Shown here piece after piece: positions 9,583 through 20,023 of a stretch of DNA of 54,397 bases. The stretch's first letter is position 1. Each line of letters opens with the position of its first letter. Below the pieces are notes generated by a model that made no database searches, was not told the DNA's origin, and saw nothing but the letters and a program-made list of their open reading frames with translations. The position numbers were made by a program, and so were the translations under genes. Source of the stretch: Spirogloea muscicola (lineage: Eukaryota; Streptophyta; Zygnematophyceae; Spirogloeales; Spirogloeaceae); NCBI GenBank assembly GCA_009602725.1, contig WELB01000100.1, forward strand, positions 421,731 through 476,127. The letters are read 5' to 3'.

Positions 9583-12500
9583 ATGGCGCCCTCGACGGGG
9601 CCGGCGNCGGGGCTGGCGCCTTCACCGGCAGGTCCGGCAGCGTGCCGGCGTGCCGCCATGGCCGCGCGCGGCTCTCTGCAGCTCCGCTCCGCTGGACGCG
9701 CCAGATGACACGCCCGACGGCCGACCATTGCGCTGCTCCGCTTCGCCGGCATTGGCAGGCTGTGGGATGCGGTCGTCGTCGGCGGCGGGCACAACGGCCT
9801 CGTCGCCGCCGCGTACCTTGCCAAGGCCGGCCGGAGCGTGGCGGTGCTGGAGCGGCGGCCTGTGCTGGGCGGCGCTGCGGTTACTGAGGAGCTTGTCCCG
9901 GGGTTCAAGTTCTCCCGCGCCAGCTACCTCCAGAGCCTCCTTCGGCCGGCCGTCATCAGGCGCGCACCTATCTGCAGCTCATTGCCTGCCGCGATTACTG
10001 ATGCGAATCCGTACTCCCATTATGTTAGCTAGAGCTGGCCGGAAATTGTCGCCTCTGCATTGAGTTCGCTCCCTCTTCGAGCTTGGCACTTGCCAATGTG
10101 CTCGATCAAGTATCGTGTGGACTCTACGACCCCTGCTTACAATCGTCGTAATGTTTCCGCTGCCTTCAATGCGACTAGCAAACTGGCCCTTAATTGCGAT
10201 GGAATTGGCGTGTGCTGCTGGCAGTGCAGGGACCTGAAGCTGCACCAGCACGGGCTGAAGCTCCTCCCAAGGAGCCCGTCCTCGTTCACGCCGCTCTGCG
10301 ACGGCCGCTATCTGCTCATGGGTCCTGATGCAGAGCTCAACAATGCGGAGATATCGAAGTTCTCCAAGGCCGACGCCAAGGCGTATCCCAAGTACGTCAA
10401 GGCCAACCAGGCGTTATGGGTCGTGACGCTCTCAACTTGCATATGCCTCTTCACGTTCCATCGCCGTCTCTTGTGCAAGCTCCTATGCCAGCTCAAAGGA
10501 TTTAGAGTTTAGGGTTTATGATTTAGTCTCGTTACACGACTTCGGCTGCAGTAAACAGCGCTGGGAGAGTGGGAGGAAATGCACCGCTGCCTGCTGCTCA
10601 TACTTTTCAGCAGGTATGAGCAGATGCTGGAGAAGTTCACAGCCTTCCTGGACCCCCTTCTAGACACAGTACCTCCGGAGCCATTGTCACGGACGGAACG
10701 AAGGTGGAGGTTGTCGGAGCAGTGGCAGCAGACAAGGAGCATGGCTGGCATGCTCAGGCGCCTGGCGGCTATGGGTGCTAAGAGCACGCTGTAAGAACGT
10801 ACTGGCTGCAATCTGCTGAGATGATTACGTGTGAGAGCTGGTAGCAGGTTGAGCTTTTGAATTATAGGAAAGGCTCAGGCTGCAGCCAGTGTGGCATGTG
10901 ACATCCAGCTACAGAATTGTAGTACTTTTGATCATGGGGTATGATTACAAAGCACGGCTGCTCTCCTTGTGGTATGTTACAGTCGTTGACTGTGGCACTG
11001 TGCTTTGTTTCTGTTGTTGTTAGTGAATTTGCAGAACTGATGCTTGCCCCAGCTGCAACTGTCCTTGACCGATGGTTTCAGGTAAGTCAGATGCTCGATA
11101 ATCCTCCTTCGTCCTGGTAGTAGCTTGCTCAAGCGCCCAAGTGGAGGGAGGGCATTTTGGAAAACGGATACTTCAAGTGGCGGCCATCCATGTCACATAT
11201 TCACTACTGCGTATTGGCTGCTGGCCAGGCAGATGTCTTGAAAGCAACCCTAGCAACTGATGCAGTCATCGGGGCTATGGTATGTATTTTTGAAAAGCTC
11301 AGTGTGAGATAATATATGACAGAAGCAAGACTGGCCCAATCACACCACCGCTTCTACAAATAGCCTTGTCAATTTTCAAGCGAGCAATTACAGTGCACAT
11401 ACCTTCCAAGCCAATGCATGACTGTGGATCTCTCCATATAGGACAAGCACGTACAGGCAAAGAGATATACGATTGACTGCATAATACGTGCTATGTCTAG
11501 TAGTCCAGCTGCAAGGTTCCTGCTGCCACCAAGCAAATGATGCTCTTCCTGCTATCTGTCATGCAGGCGAGCCCACATACACTTGGCAGCGGTTACGTAC
11601 TTCTCCACCATGTGATGGGGGAGACTGATGGCAAGCGAGGAGTATGGTCGTAAGTCAGCAATCCATGCAATAAGATATGCACGGCCGTTGTCCTACTGTG
11701 GTGCAGATGTCACTCAACTCAATGGTTCAACTTTTGAGTATTTGGGTCTGATGCAAAAGTACTCGCTAGTGTTGGCTCAATACCAACTAGAGCTTCATGA
11801 GGAGCCTTGTTGATTGCGATCCCAGTTTCGTGGAGGGAGGCATGGGATCTGTGTCCTTGGCCATCGCCTCAGCTGGCGCAGAAGCTGGGGTCAGATTTGG
11901 CACCAATGCAGAGGTCCTGTCCATGTCCAACTGCATCAAGGATGTCACTGAGCAGACCGCCCCCCACTCCCTTGGTAGTCGCTTAATACTTCGTCAATTT
12001 TAAGAGTTCTGTTCTGCTTGTCAGAACCCAATTGATGAACCTTCAAGATTGCAGGTCAAGGAGATTGTGGTGGAAGGCGTCGACAGTCAAGGCAGTGGTG
12101 GCAGAGTCACTGGAGTAAGAATTGTGGTTCCTCCATAGCCTGAGCTGGAACCTGCACGTCAACCTTGTCCTTGAGGTAGGCAGGCTAAGCAGAAGGGCAT
12201 GTGTCAATCAAGGGCAAAAGTAAAGGATGACCTGGACCTGGCAGGTACTGCTGGAGGATGGCACTGAGGTGAAGGCCAAGCAGGTGCTGTCAAATGCTAC
12301 ACCCCATGTCACATTTGAGGTGGGTCTCGCTTACATCTCAATCAGCGCCGTTGAGAGCTACTTGCTACATTGAGCTCTTTCTCAGAGCACCAGTATGTTG
12401 TGGTCATTGTCCTGGTGACCTTGTCCTGGTTTTGAGTCACAAGTATTGTAGGAAGGACAATCAGGAAGGACAACATGTAAGCGATGCTCTTTACCTTGAG

Positions 12501-14143
12501 TTGGCCTTTCATTGTTGATGTGGCAGCAGAAGCTGATCCCAGCTGCTTTACCTGCAGAATTCAGGACAGCCATACGTTCGATTGACTATTCCTCGGTAGG
12601 TGCGGTTTAGCTTTCCCTTTTTCCCTGTCCTATTGCCACTGAAAGGTCGTATAGTTGAGAAATGCCAGCTCCGCTGGACTGGACCTTACGCACATGTACT
12701 TGTACCATCTTGCCAACTTGCTCATTCACTGAGCATGACAAAGGAGTGTCAATCGTGTATAGTTATCTGGTAGCCACATCTGGCAGCATGTTGCTGAATT
12801 TGTACTGCAAGTATTTTCATCTCATGGTAGGCTACCACAAACACATCAATCCTCATCTCATGGTATTGCAGGCTACTACAAAGATCAATGTTGCAGTCGA
12901 CCGGCTACCAAATTTCAAGGCTACTCCTACAAGAGCAGGGACGATAGGCCCTGAACATATGGGAACCATTCACCTTGGCACTGAGAGGTGAAGAGCACAT
13001 CTAGTACTTGGCAACCATGACGTGACTGAGAGAAGCAAGTGAAGCTCTGGTAGTTGTGGATGATCTAGTGGAACCACTCCAAAGCGCATGCTGCATGCAT
13101 GTGATGCCAGTCTTTGTGCGTGGAAAGGCTATCAAAGAGTAGCTGTCTGTATTTATGACTCGCATTGCTGAAGGCTGATTGACATGACTTTGCATATATG
13201 GTGAGCAGCATCAGTGACATTCACAAAGCATACACAGATGCAGTCAAGGGTTGTGCCTCAACGCGCCCTCTTATTGAGATGACTATACCATCTGCCCTTG
13301 ACAGGACTATCTCTCCTCCAGGTAAGAGATCACAACTTGGATGATGATATGCTTCACAACAAGCTCTTCCCCCTTAATGTATGACCCCTCGGCTATGACA
13401 CATCATAGAGCTACATTGTGTTCCTGCTTATTTGCAGGGAAGCATGTCATCAACTTGTTTGTCCAGTACACGCCTTACAAGCTGCATGAGGGCACATGGG
13501 CTGACACAAAGCAGAAGGTCAGCGACTTACTGCCAAGCATCTTCAGCACAGCAGGATCTTGTATATCTTTGAGGCTCAGGTTGCATGCTTTTCATTGTGG
13601 GAGTCTCTGACATTCCGCCTAAATGTCTCTTTGCCAGGATGAATTTGCTGATGCGTGCTTCCGGTTAGTGGAGGAGTATGCTCCTGGTTTCACATCCTCC
13701 GTTGTCACTCGTGACATCCTCACTCCGCCTGACTTGGAGCAGGTTTTCGGCCTCACAGGTCCGGGTCGCTCCTCCACGGCCCTCTTGATATGAAGGATAT
13801 GACAATGTTGTCTCACAGAGCAATCTGTTGCGTGATTAGCTTGCTACATTCCGTATCAAGTATGAACATGTTCAACTTGCATGTCATCAGTTTGGTGGTT
13901 GACTGAGCATAATCACGATGTGCATGCTCTGTGCTAGGCGGCAACATCTTCCACGGGTCCATGGGCCTCAATTCCTTGTTCCTGCTGCGGCCCGTGCGGG
14001 GCTCCTCGGACTATCGGACGCCCGTCAGGGGCCTCTACCTCTGCGGTGCTGGCGCGCACCCAGGAGGTGGCGTCATGGGTGCTCCAGGCAGAAATGCTGC
14101 GGCCGTGGCTATGAGAGACTTGAGGCAGCGTTCATTCGTTTAA
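9583..14143 (+). CDS. PYROXD2-like FAD-dependent oxidoreductase (phytoene-desaturase superfamily)
   Basis: Exons with agreeing phases: 9759-9959, 10230-10391, 10614-10790, 11024-11081, 11229-11279, 11567-11649, 11826-11913, 12055-12114, 12245-12319, 12527-12595, 12872-12987, 13209-13321, 13438-13517, 13638-13758 and 13938-14143. They encode 552 residues. The N-terminal FAD-binding motif is [20 protein letters not shown], then [14 protein letters not shown]. Later family blocks are [50 protein letters not shown] and, at the C-terminus, [20 protein letters not shown]. Animal PYROXD2 is a mitochondrial inner-membrane/matrix protein of about 580 residues; its reaction is not settled. The first exon is uncertain: the ATG at 9583 is in the right area, but the strong donor CAG|GT at 9632 gives the wrong phase, and an N at 9607 makes this exon unreliable. 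A weaker donor, GC|GTGCCG, would fit. The 9960-10229 intron has a GC donor. Confidence 0.9.
9607..9607. other. single ambiguous base (N) in a GC-rich first exon
   Basis: One of four lone N bases (9607, 15593, 35983, 41475). Exon-1 phase of the PYROXD2-like gene cannot be closed with the strongest donor if this N is one base; two bases here would restore it. That suggests a small assembly defect. Confidence 0.5.
9960..10229 (+). other. GC-AG intron of the PYROXD2-like gene
   Basis: Donor CATCAG|GCGCGC, acceptor AGTGCAG|GGACCTG. Phase 2 on both sides gives [20 protein letters not shown], the expected family sequence. Confidence 0.75.
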
Positions 14144-14894
14144 CCAACTTGTGCTTAGTCCGCAGTGACCCACATTGAGCCACTTTGTCTTTAATTACTT
14201 TCCGTCAAGGTCCCCATCTGTGATTATTTGCTACTAAACTAATGTAGACCTCACTTCGTTGCTGTCCACCTTGAGGGAAAGTACAGCAACATGCAATACC
14301 AGAGGCATTCAGTGACCTCGAAAGACCAGTATGTCACTGAGCTGACTCGCAGACCATGGTGGAGCCTGAGGATGACAATCGGCTCTCTTCCAGAGCTCTG
14401 CCATTGTTGCTTTACTCTAGCTACGGAAATGAACTTCAGGAGCAAATTGTGACTCTTACCACCCAGATGCGTAAGGAACAGCTCTTCCATACGGTAATGG
14501 CTGTGAGAGGCCAGCCCAAAGAAATGTACAAGGTCTGGAAGGGCCGGGTGGCGCAATGGATACAGGGCAGAAAGCTTGCACATCCTCTGTTGAGAAGGGT
14601 GCTCTGTGCTTTTCACCGCCCGAGTGCCACCGTGCAAGTTGGCAACGATGTCGTGTCACGTAGTGCCACAATACCTGCGAATTCGTTGCGTGCGAAACCA
14701 CCTTGCCTGTGATGCTAATTGCGCAGTTTGCACCATCTGCGCAAGTGCCACAGTCGCTGGAAGGCCAGAGGGGCTCCGAGCAGCACTCACTATAACTGAA
14801 TGTCAGGCAGGGCCTCAGTGCATATTACCCCTAGATGCAGCAGCCAAACGTGATGGCACCAGACTTGATTGGCAGCTCGGATCAGAAGAGAGAG

Positions 14895-15064
14895 AGACGC
14901 TTCCAGTAGAGGGCGATGGCTGTGAGTGGCCAGCCCAGAAGAGAGAAGGCGCGCGGTGCGCATGACATTAGCCAATTCTAGCCTTACAAATGTCCTTTTT
15001 ACGGGGTAATGAGCTGGCTAAGGGGGACACTGAATATCCCCGAGTGAGCACATGCATGCCTGAC
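14895..15064 (+). repeat. long repeat copy, partner of 45.45-45.58 kb
   Basis: The unit runs: core (CTTCCAGTAGAGGGCGATGG, then GTGGCCAGCCCAG), GAGAAGGCGCGCGGTGCGCA, CCAATTCTAGCCTTACAAAT, GAGCTGGCTAAGGGGGACAC, then ATATCCCCGAGTGAGCACAT. The part after the core is nearly identical to 45449-45580, with only a few mismatches over about 125 bases, so the copies are recent or conserved. Confidence 0.75.
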
Positions 15065-15099
15065 AAGCTAAGCTGAGGAGCCAAACCACCACCATGGAA

Positions 15100-15275
15100 A
15101 ATGGAAGTGCTCGCCCATAGAGAAGAGGGGCTGGCAAAGCCAGCCCGAAAAAAATGGACAATGTCCAAAGCCAAAGAAAGAGGAGCCGGAAAAAGGACTA
15201 CACTGTAAAACACTGCAATCCACATAGACGATGCAGAGGGAAGCTCAGTAGCCACGAGTGAGCAACATCAGGAAG
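15100..15275 (+). repeat. repeat copy matching 47.22-47.39 kb in inverse orientation
   Basis: Runs from GTGCTCGCCCATAGAGAAG through GGGGCTGGCAAAGCCAGCCC, AATGGACAATGTCCAAAGCC and GATGCAGAGGGAAGC to GCCACGAGTGAGCAACATC. The reverse complement of the same series lies at about 47225-47385. Confidence 0.7.
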
Positions 15276-15544
15276 CAACACCATGGAAGCCATTAGCCCG
15301 GGCTAATGCACGCCCAGCACGCGGGTGTATCGCGAGTGCCTGGGAGCGCTGTAGACTCCAAGAAACAGCCCAGAAAGAGCATGATCAGAGCTCGGAAGGG
15401 GCCAGGACAGCGTCAGGGCACACGAGCGGACCTCTGCATAAGAAGCTGCAGCGTCAAACCCTAAACCGCGATCCACGCTCGCACGTCAAAGCCGTCCGTG
15501 AGCCAGAGGTTTAGGGTTTGGCTGAACCCGCGGCGGCGCCGCAG

Positions 15545-18500
15545 ATGCTCGCGCGCGGCGGCGGCGCAGCCGCGGCGACGGCTGCGGCGGCGNGTCGGGC
15601 GCCGCCGCCCCGGCAGCGGCGGGGCGCCTTCCACCAGCAGCGGCGCTCCGCCAGCCTGGGGCCGCTGCTCATCCTGTCCTCGCTCGCGGCCTCCGCCTTC
15701 TTCGGCAGGTCCGCCGCCGCGATCCCCGCCGCGGCCAGCGCCGCCGCCGCCGCCTCCGCCGCCGCCGCCGCCTTCATTGGCAGCTCGGCGCGATACGGCG
15801 GCTGCTCCAATTGGCGCTGTGGTTGTCCTTTGGCCACGGCTGCGGTGCAGGAAGCGGCAGGCCGACGCGGCGCGCATCTTCGCCGTGGAGCGGGAGAGGC
15901 CCTCGGCGGCCGCCGCCGAAGGCATGGCGGCGGCGCCGGTGGCGGCGCCGCCACCGGCGGCTCCCCTCCTCATCGACAGCCACCTCCACGTCTGGGCCGG
16001 CCCAGAGGAGGTCCGTCTCAGCCAGCCGCCGGCCCATCACCATCCACATCCTGCTTAACATCCAATGTAAAACGACTCTTGTCTTTTCAATCTCGGGTTA
16101 TTCCAATTGTTTCAGGGGCAGATTCAAAGTATGGGATTTCTGATTTAGGTTTTAGGTTTTAGGGGTTAGGTTTAGGGTTTAGGGTTGAGGGGGTTCAGAG
16201 GTTTGGGGTTTAGGGTCTCAAGGCCGGCGAGGCACTTCCAGTGGAGTAGCTTTGGCGAGAGCCGTAAACGGCATGCTGTGTCTTCCTACAGCTGCACCTT
16301 CTTGAGTCGACAGTGTGCAACTCGGGCAGCTGCCAGGAGTGGAGCGGAGGCTGTGTTTCGCTCTCAAGCACAACCCGTGCTCATGAGCGTGCATGTGGTG
16401 CAGGCTGAGGACTTTCCTTACTACCCCGGCCAGGAGCCCACGCTTCTTGGCAGCGTGCAGCACCTTCTTGATGTAAGCTGGCACCTGTGGCTGAGGTCTT
16501 CTTTAGTAAGTAGAGCTTGGCAGATCGTGAATCTAGAATGTTTTCTGTCAAGTTTTAGCTTGGGCATAACTGGTCACTTCATAAGGCATGAGCTTGAGGC
16601 CGAGTCCGATGAACCTTGATTGGTGGTTGACGGCGAGCTGTGCTCAATTTCAGTGCATGAGAGCTGCTGGCATCGACGGGGCACTCATTGTGCAGCCTAT
16701 CAATCACCGCTTTGATCACTCATACGTGTCCAGGTGTGTAGAGCGTATGCGGTGCATGCCAATCTGGTTATATTTTCTTGGCTTTAGAGCCATCGCTTCT
16801 CTTTGTGTTTGGCACGGTGACACCAAGATGAGGGGTCAGCGTTCTGCAGCTCTACCCTGGCAAGTTTGTGGGTTGCTGCTTAGCAGACCCCACTGAGGGT
16901 GGTGGTGGCTTGGAGGAGATGACACGGCTCCTGACCCAGGTGCTTCCGCTGGGGTGGACCTCCGACCTCTCTTGTCGGGCACCCTGGACCTCAGTCCTGT
17001 GTTGTAAGCATGAGTTTGTACAACCACAGAGCACTTGCTGTCGTCAGCTGTGGTCTCTCATTCGCATTGTAGATGATGCTGTCGCATGGACATATAGACA
17101 CCGGAGTTCTCAGCCTTATTCAAACAATAAGCATTGGGCTCTTCCCTCTGCTAGGGAGGCTTCAGAGCAGTGCGCTTCAACCCTTACCTCTGGCCAAGTG
17201 GGCAGAAAGTAAGTTCATGGTACTTTGACCTCCATTCTCCACCACTCGTAGAGCTAGCTTTCTCCAGGATCACACAAAAGCCTGTCTTACTTAATGAAAC
17301 GGCTCTGCTGACCACAAAGCAGAGCCACACTTACTCTCCCCAATGACCTTCTGATTCATCTTTGTCTGGAGTCACTACAAACTCAAATCTCTCTGATCTG
17401 CCACTAGTGATGTGTGCTTATTGCAAAGATTGACCGTCACAGTTGATCTTACAGATGACCAATGAGGTAGGGCGCGCTATGTTTCGGAGAGCAGGCGAGC
17501 TTGGTGCGCCAGTAGGCTTCATGTGCTTCAAGGTGCCCAAGCCCACGCACAAGGCCTTGACAGGCAAAGTTGCACTGTAGCAGCACACAAACATAGTCAC
17601 CACTTTACTCTATGTGTCTCTTTACGCTGGTGCAGAGACTTCACCTTGCTAAGTACTAACTGGAGTTTAGATAACTTACTGATATCCTTCGAACTGGATG
17701 GCATGCTCTAGGGCTTGCTACTGCACCTTGAGGAAATTGAGGTTTTGTGCGCCACATATCCTTACACCAACGTCATGATTGACCACTTTGGTTTCTGCAA
17801 GCCTCCGCTGTAAGTCAGTGCACAAGACAAGCTCTAACCTGCTGTCTAAGGTCCATGAGACCCCTTGGCATGCTCCACAAAGTCAAGGACATGGTGGACG
17901 TTGTGATCCAGATGCTGATATCTGCAGGAATTGATTTTGCTATGAGAAGATTATTTTAGTTTCTTGTGCCTGTAAGATACTACTATATCTGCTCCGCCCT
18001 TCAGTGTCCATCTTCAGTGTTGGTGTTCACAATGTGAAGGTTTTGCCTCTTTCATGTCACCTACAGGGAGGATGGAGAAGGCCGAGAAGCCTGGACTGCT
18101 CTCCTCAGCCTGTCTCGCTTTCCAAGGGTGACGCACTGTACCTTGTTTGACCGCTGAAGTGTCTCCCCTAGGCATCATCCCAAGACCTCTGCTTTGAAGC
18201 AGCTATTATTCGAGCTCGTGAACCTCATTCTTAGGCACTGGGCAGTGCAGTATGATATCAAATCTGCAATTTGGTTGTAGCTTAAGCTGCTACTTTTTGA
18301 TCACTTGTCCCTGGTCATTGTCGCAGGTCTTTGTGAAGGTAAGCGCTTTCTTCCGAGTGTCACGGGAGGGCTATCCTTATGGAGACACTTGGCCTCTTGT
18401 CCAAGAGCTGGTCAACACATTTGGAGCCCAGAGGCTTCTGTGGGGAAGGTCAGGCTGAAGATGACCTAGATGCTCAACTCTTGCATGTCGTGACTCAACA

Positions 18501-18926
18501 TGTTGCTCTTGCGCAGCTTTCTTATGGCTCATAATATCAGACATTCTGTGCTGCCGAGCCTGTGTCTAAATTTCAGAGGAATATTTGCTTGCAGATCTTT
18601 TAGGCTGCAGGCTAGCTGCAGGCTCCCTGCAACTGGCCTACAGTGAGATTGGATATAGGCCAACTTGAACCCTCTGCTTACAAATTTAGAAACTGGCAGT
18701 CATATAAGCACCTCATCTTACAGAAGGACTCCATTACTAAGTTTTACTCTTTTTGAGGATTTGCAGTGATTTCCCCTACGTGACAGAAGAGTGCGGTTAC
18801 AGAGAAAGCTGGCAGATCCTGCCAAGCGAGAAGGATATGCAGGAGGAGCTCATGTCAAGGCAAGATGCTGCACTTGTTCTGGGAGGCAGTGCGCGGTTGC
18901 TTTTTCCCGGAGCTTGGGCCAACTAA
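15545..18926 (+). CDS. amidohydrolase_2 family metal-dependent hydrolase
   Basis: Eleven exons: 15545-15708, 15851-16010, 16404-16472, 16654-16733, 16840-16939, 17155-17208, 17455-17532, 17712-17809, 18067-18127, 18327-18448 and 18767-18926. Phases all agree; 381 residues. The TIM-barrel metal hydrolase signature is clear: LLIDSHLHVWAG (metal-binding HxH), YPYYPGQEPTLLGSVQHLL-like block, MRAAGIDGALIVQPINHRFD, LYPGKFVGCCLADP, FRAVRFNPYLWPSG, NVMIDHFGF (metal/acid His) and WGSDFPYV near the end (catalytic Asp). Substrate unknown; relatives include lactone and dicarboxylate hydrolases. The first about 75 residues are Ala/Arg/Ser-rich with few acids, so a plastid or mitochondrial leader is likely (inference). 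The start at 15545 is chosen because exon 1 closes in phase; a start at 15924 within exon 2 would give a leaderless protein. An N lies at 15593. Confidence 0.9.
15593..15593. other. single ambiguous base (N) in amidohydrolase exon 1
   Basis: Lone N in the leader-encoding exon. Reading it as one base keeps the exon 1 to exon 2 phase correct, so here the gap, if any, is a multiple of three beyond one base. Confidence 0.6.
16141..16215 (+). repeat. interstitial telomere-like repeat inside an intron
   Basis: Degenerate tandem TTTAGGG-type units (TTTTAGG, TTTAGGG, GGTTTAGGGTTTAGGG, GTTTGGGGTTTAGGG) lie within intron 2 of the amidohydrolase gene. TTTAGGG is the plant and trebouxiophyte-type telomere unit. 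Shorter matches occur at about 10500, 15457, 15508 and, reversed, 39650. Confidence 0.8.
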
Positions 18927-20023
18927 TGATACAAGCGAGAATCGCCTGATCGCCGTTGGCCAATCCGAAGCTGCTGATGAGCTGATACAATGAAGGCACG
19001 TCTGTGCCCATTGGCACGTCAGTTGTTGGTGGCTTTGCGGAGCAGACTTTGCGGAACAGGTAATTTGTTCCAGTTCAGCAGCTAGATGAGCATCCGGATA
19101 CATTGCCCAGAGCAAGTGCAGGATTGAAGTCCATTTCACTTAGCAGGCCATGCACCCTTGCACTTCAGCAAGTGCATTTCTCCTTACTGTAGTCACTGAG
19201 GTGGTAGCGACTGCCTCCCATGGGCCAAGGCTCGGACCACGTGGGTCCTTCACCTGGATCTCTTCATGTCCTGTCACCTGCATCTCAAGCGCATTGTAGC
19301 TATCAGTGCTTGGGGCAACAAGGTTAGGCTTCTGGCAAAGAAAAGTACCACTTGCCACATTGTAGATCTGGAGCAAGACTCTTCCAGTAGAGGGCGATGG
19401 CTGTCTTTGGCCAACCCAGAAAAAAGAATTATCAAATTCGAAGGTGCCATACAAATGTTGGACCATACATCATCTCAAGTGGCCACTGGGTGCTCAAAAT
19501 TTCTGTTAAGCAGCCGCAGGTCGCAGAAACTAGTCTCCAGGTAGCGGGTCCCCTGTGTCTATAGCCAGACTTTGGGCCGCGAGAATTGACGTCATCGTCA
19601 TCTATCAGTCGAGCAGACGTGGTCAAGAAGGTGCCGCTATTGCTAAAATGATGGCCACCCGGCAAAGGCAAGTGGTTTACTACAGCAGCCACCACCCCAG
19701 TGGGAGTTGCAAACTTAAGTTTGATTAGCAGATCACGTTCCATTACAAGCAAGCTTTAGCAAATATGAAGGTGGGTAAGCTGGTGCATAAGCAGCCACTC
19801 TTCTGTGCTCAGAGTACGTGATGGCAGCACACACTCCTGCTGTAATACGTAAACACTGCTTATTAGTATTGTCCATTAACAGATTGTTTTACTTGTACAT
19901 AACCAATTTGTCGCACTAACAAATTGTTTCGGGCCTACATATTTGACACGAGATGTGTCAGCCATGCCGGCCCTGCAGGTCAAGGGCATGCTGGATCCTC
20001 AACTTCAGGTCCTCGCATGTAGA
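18927..20023. other. convergent 3' intergenic region
   Basis: Lies between the 3' ends of the amidohydrolase (+) and P4-ATPase (-) genes. It holds one forward hairpin-core repeat at about 19376-19445 (CTTCCAGTAGAGGGCGATGG, then TTGGCCAACCCAG). I see no further gene. Confidence 0.6.
19376..19450 (+). repeat. hairpin-core repeat copy
   Basis: Block order CTTCCAGTAGAGGGCGATGG, CTGTCTTTGGCCAACCC, AAAGAATTATCAAATTCGAA matches the family core, with one arm changed (CCAACCC for CCAGCCC). Confidence 0.65.

Larger units (their letters stand above)
14144..15544. other. intergenic repeats between PYROXD2-like and amidohydrolase genes
   Basis: No gene is seen. Hairpin-core copies lie at about 14490-14545 (CTTCCATACGGTAATGGCTG then GAGAGGCCAGCCCAAAG), 14895-14945 and 15100-15180. 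Each is followed by repeat tail modules. AACCCTAAACC at about 15457 and AGGTTTAGGGTTTGG at about 15508 are short telomere-like stretches in the 5' flank of the amidohydrolase gene. Confidence 0.6.
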
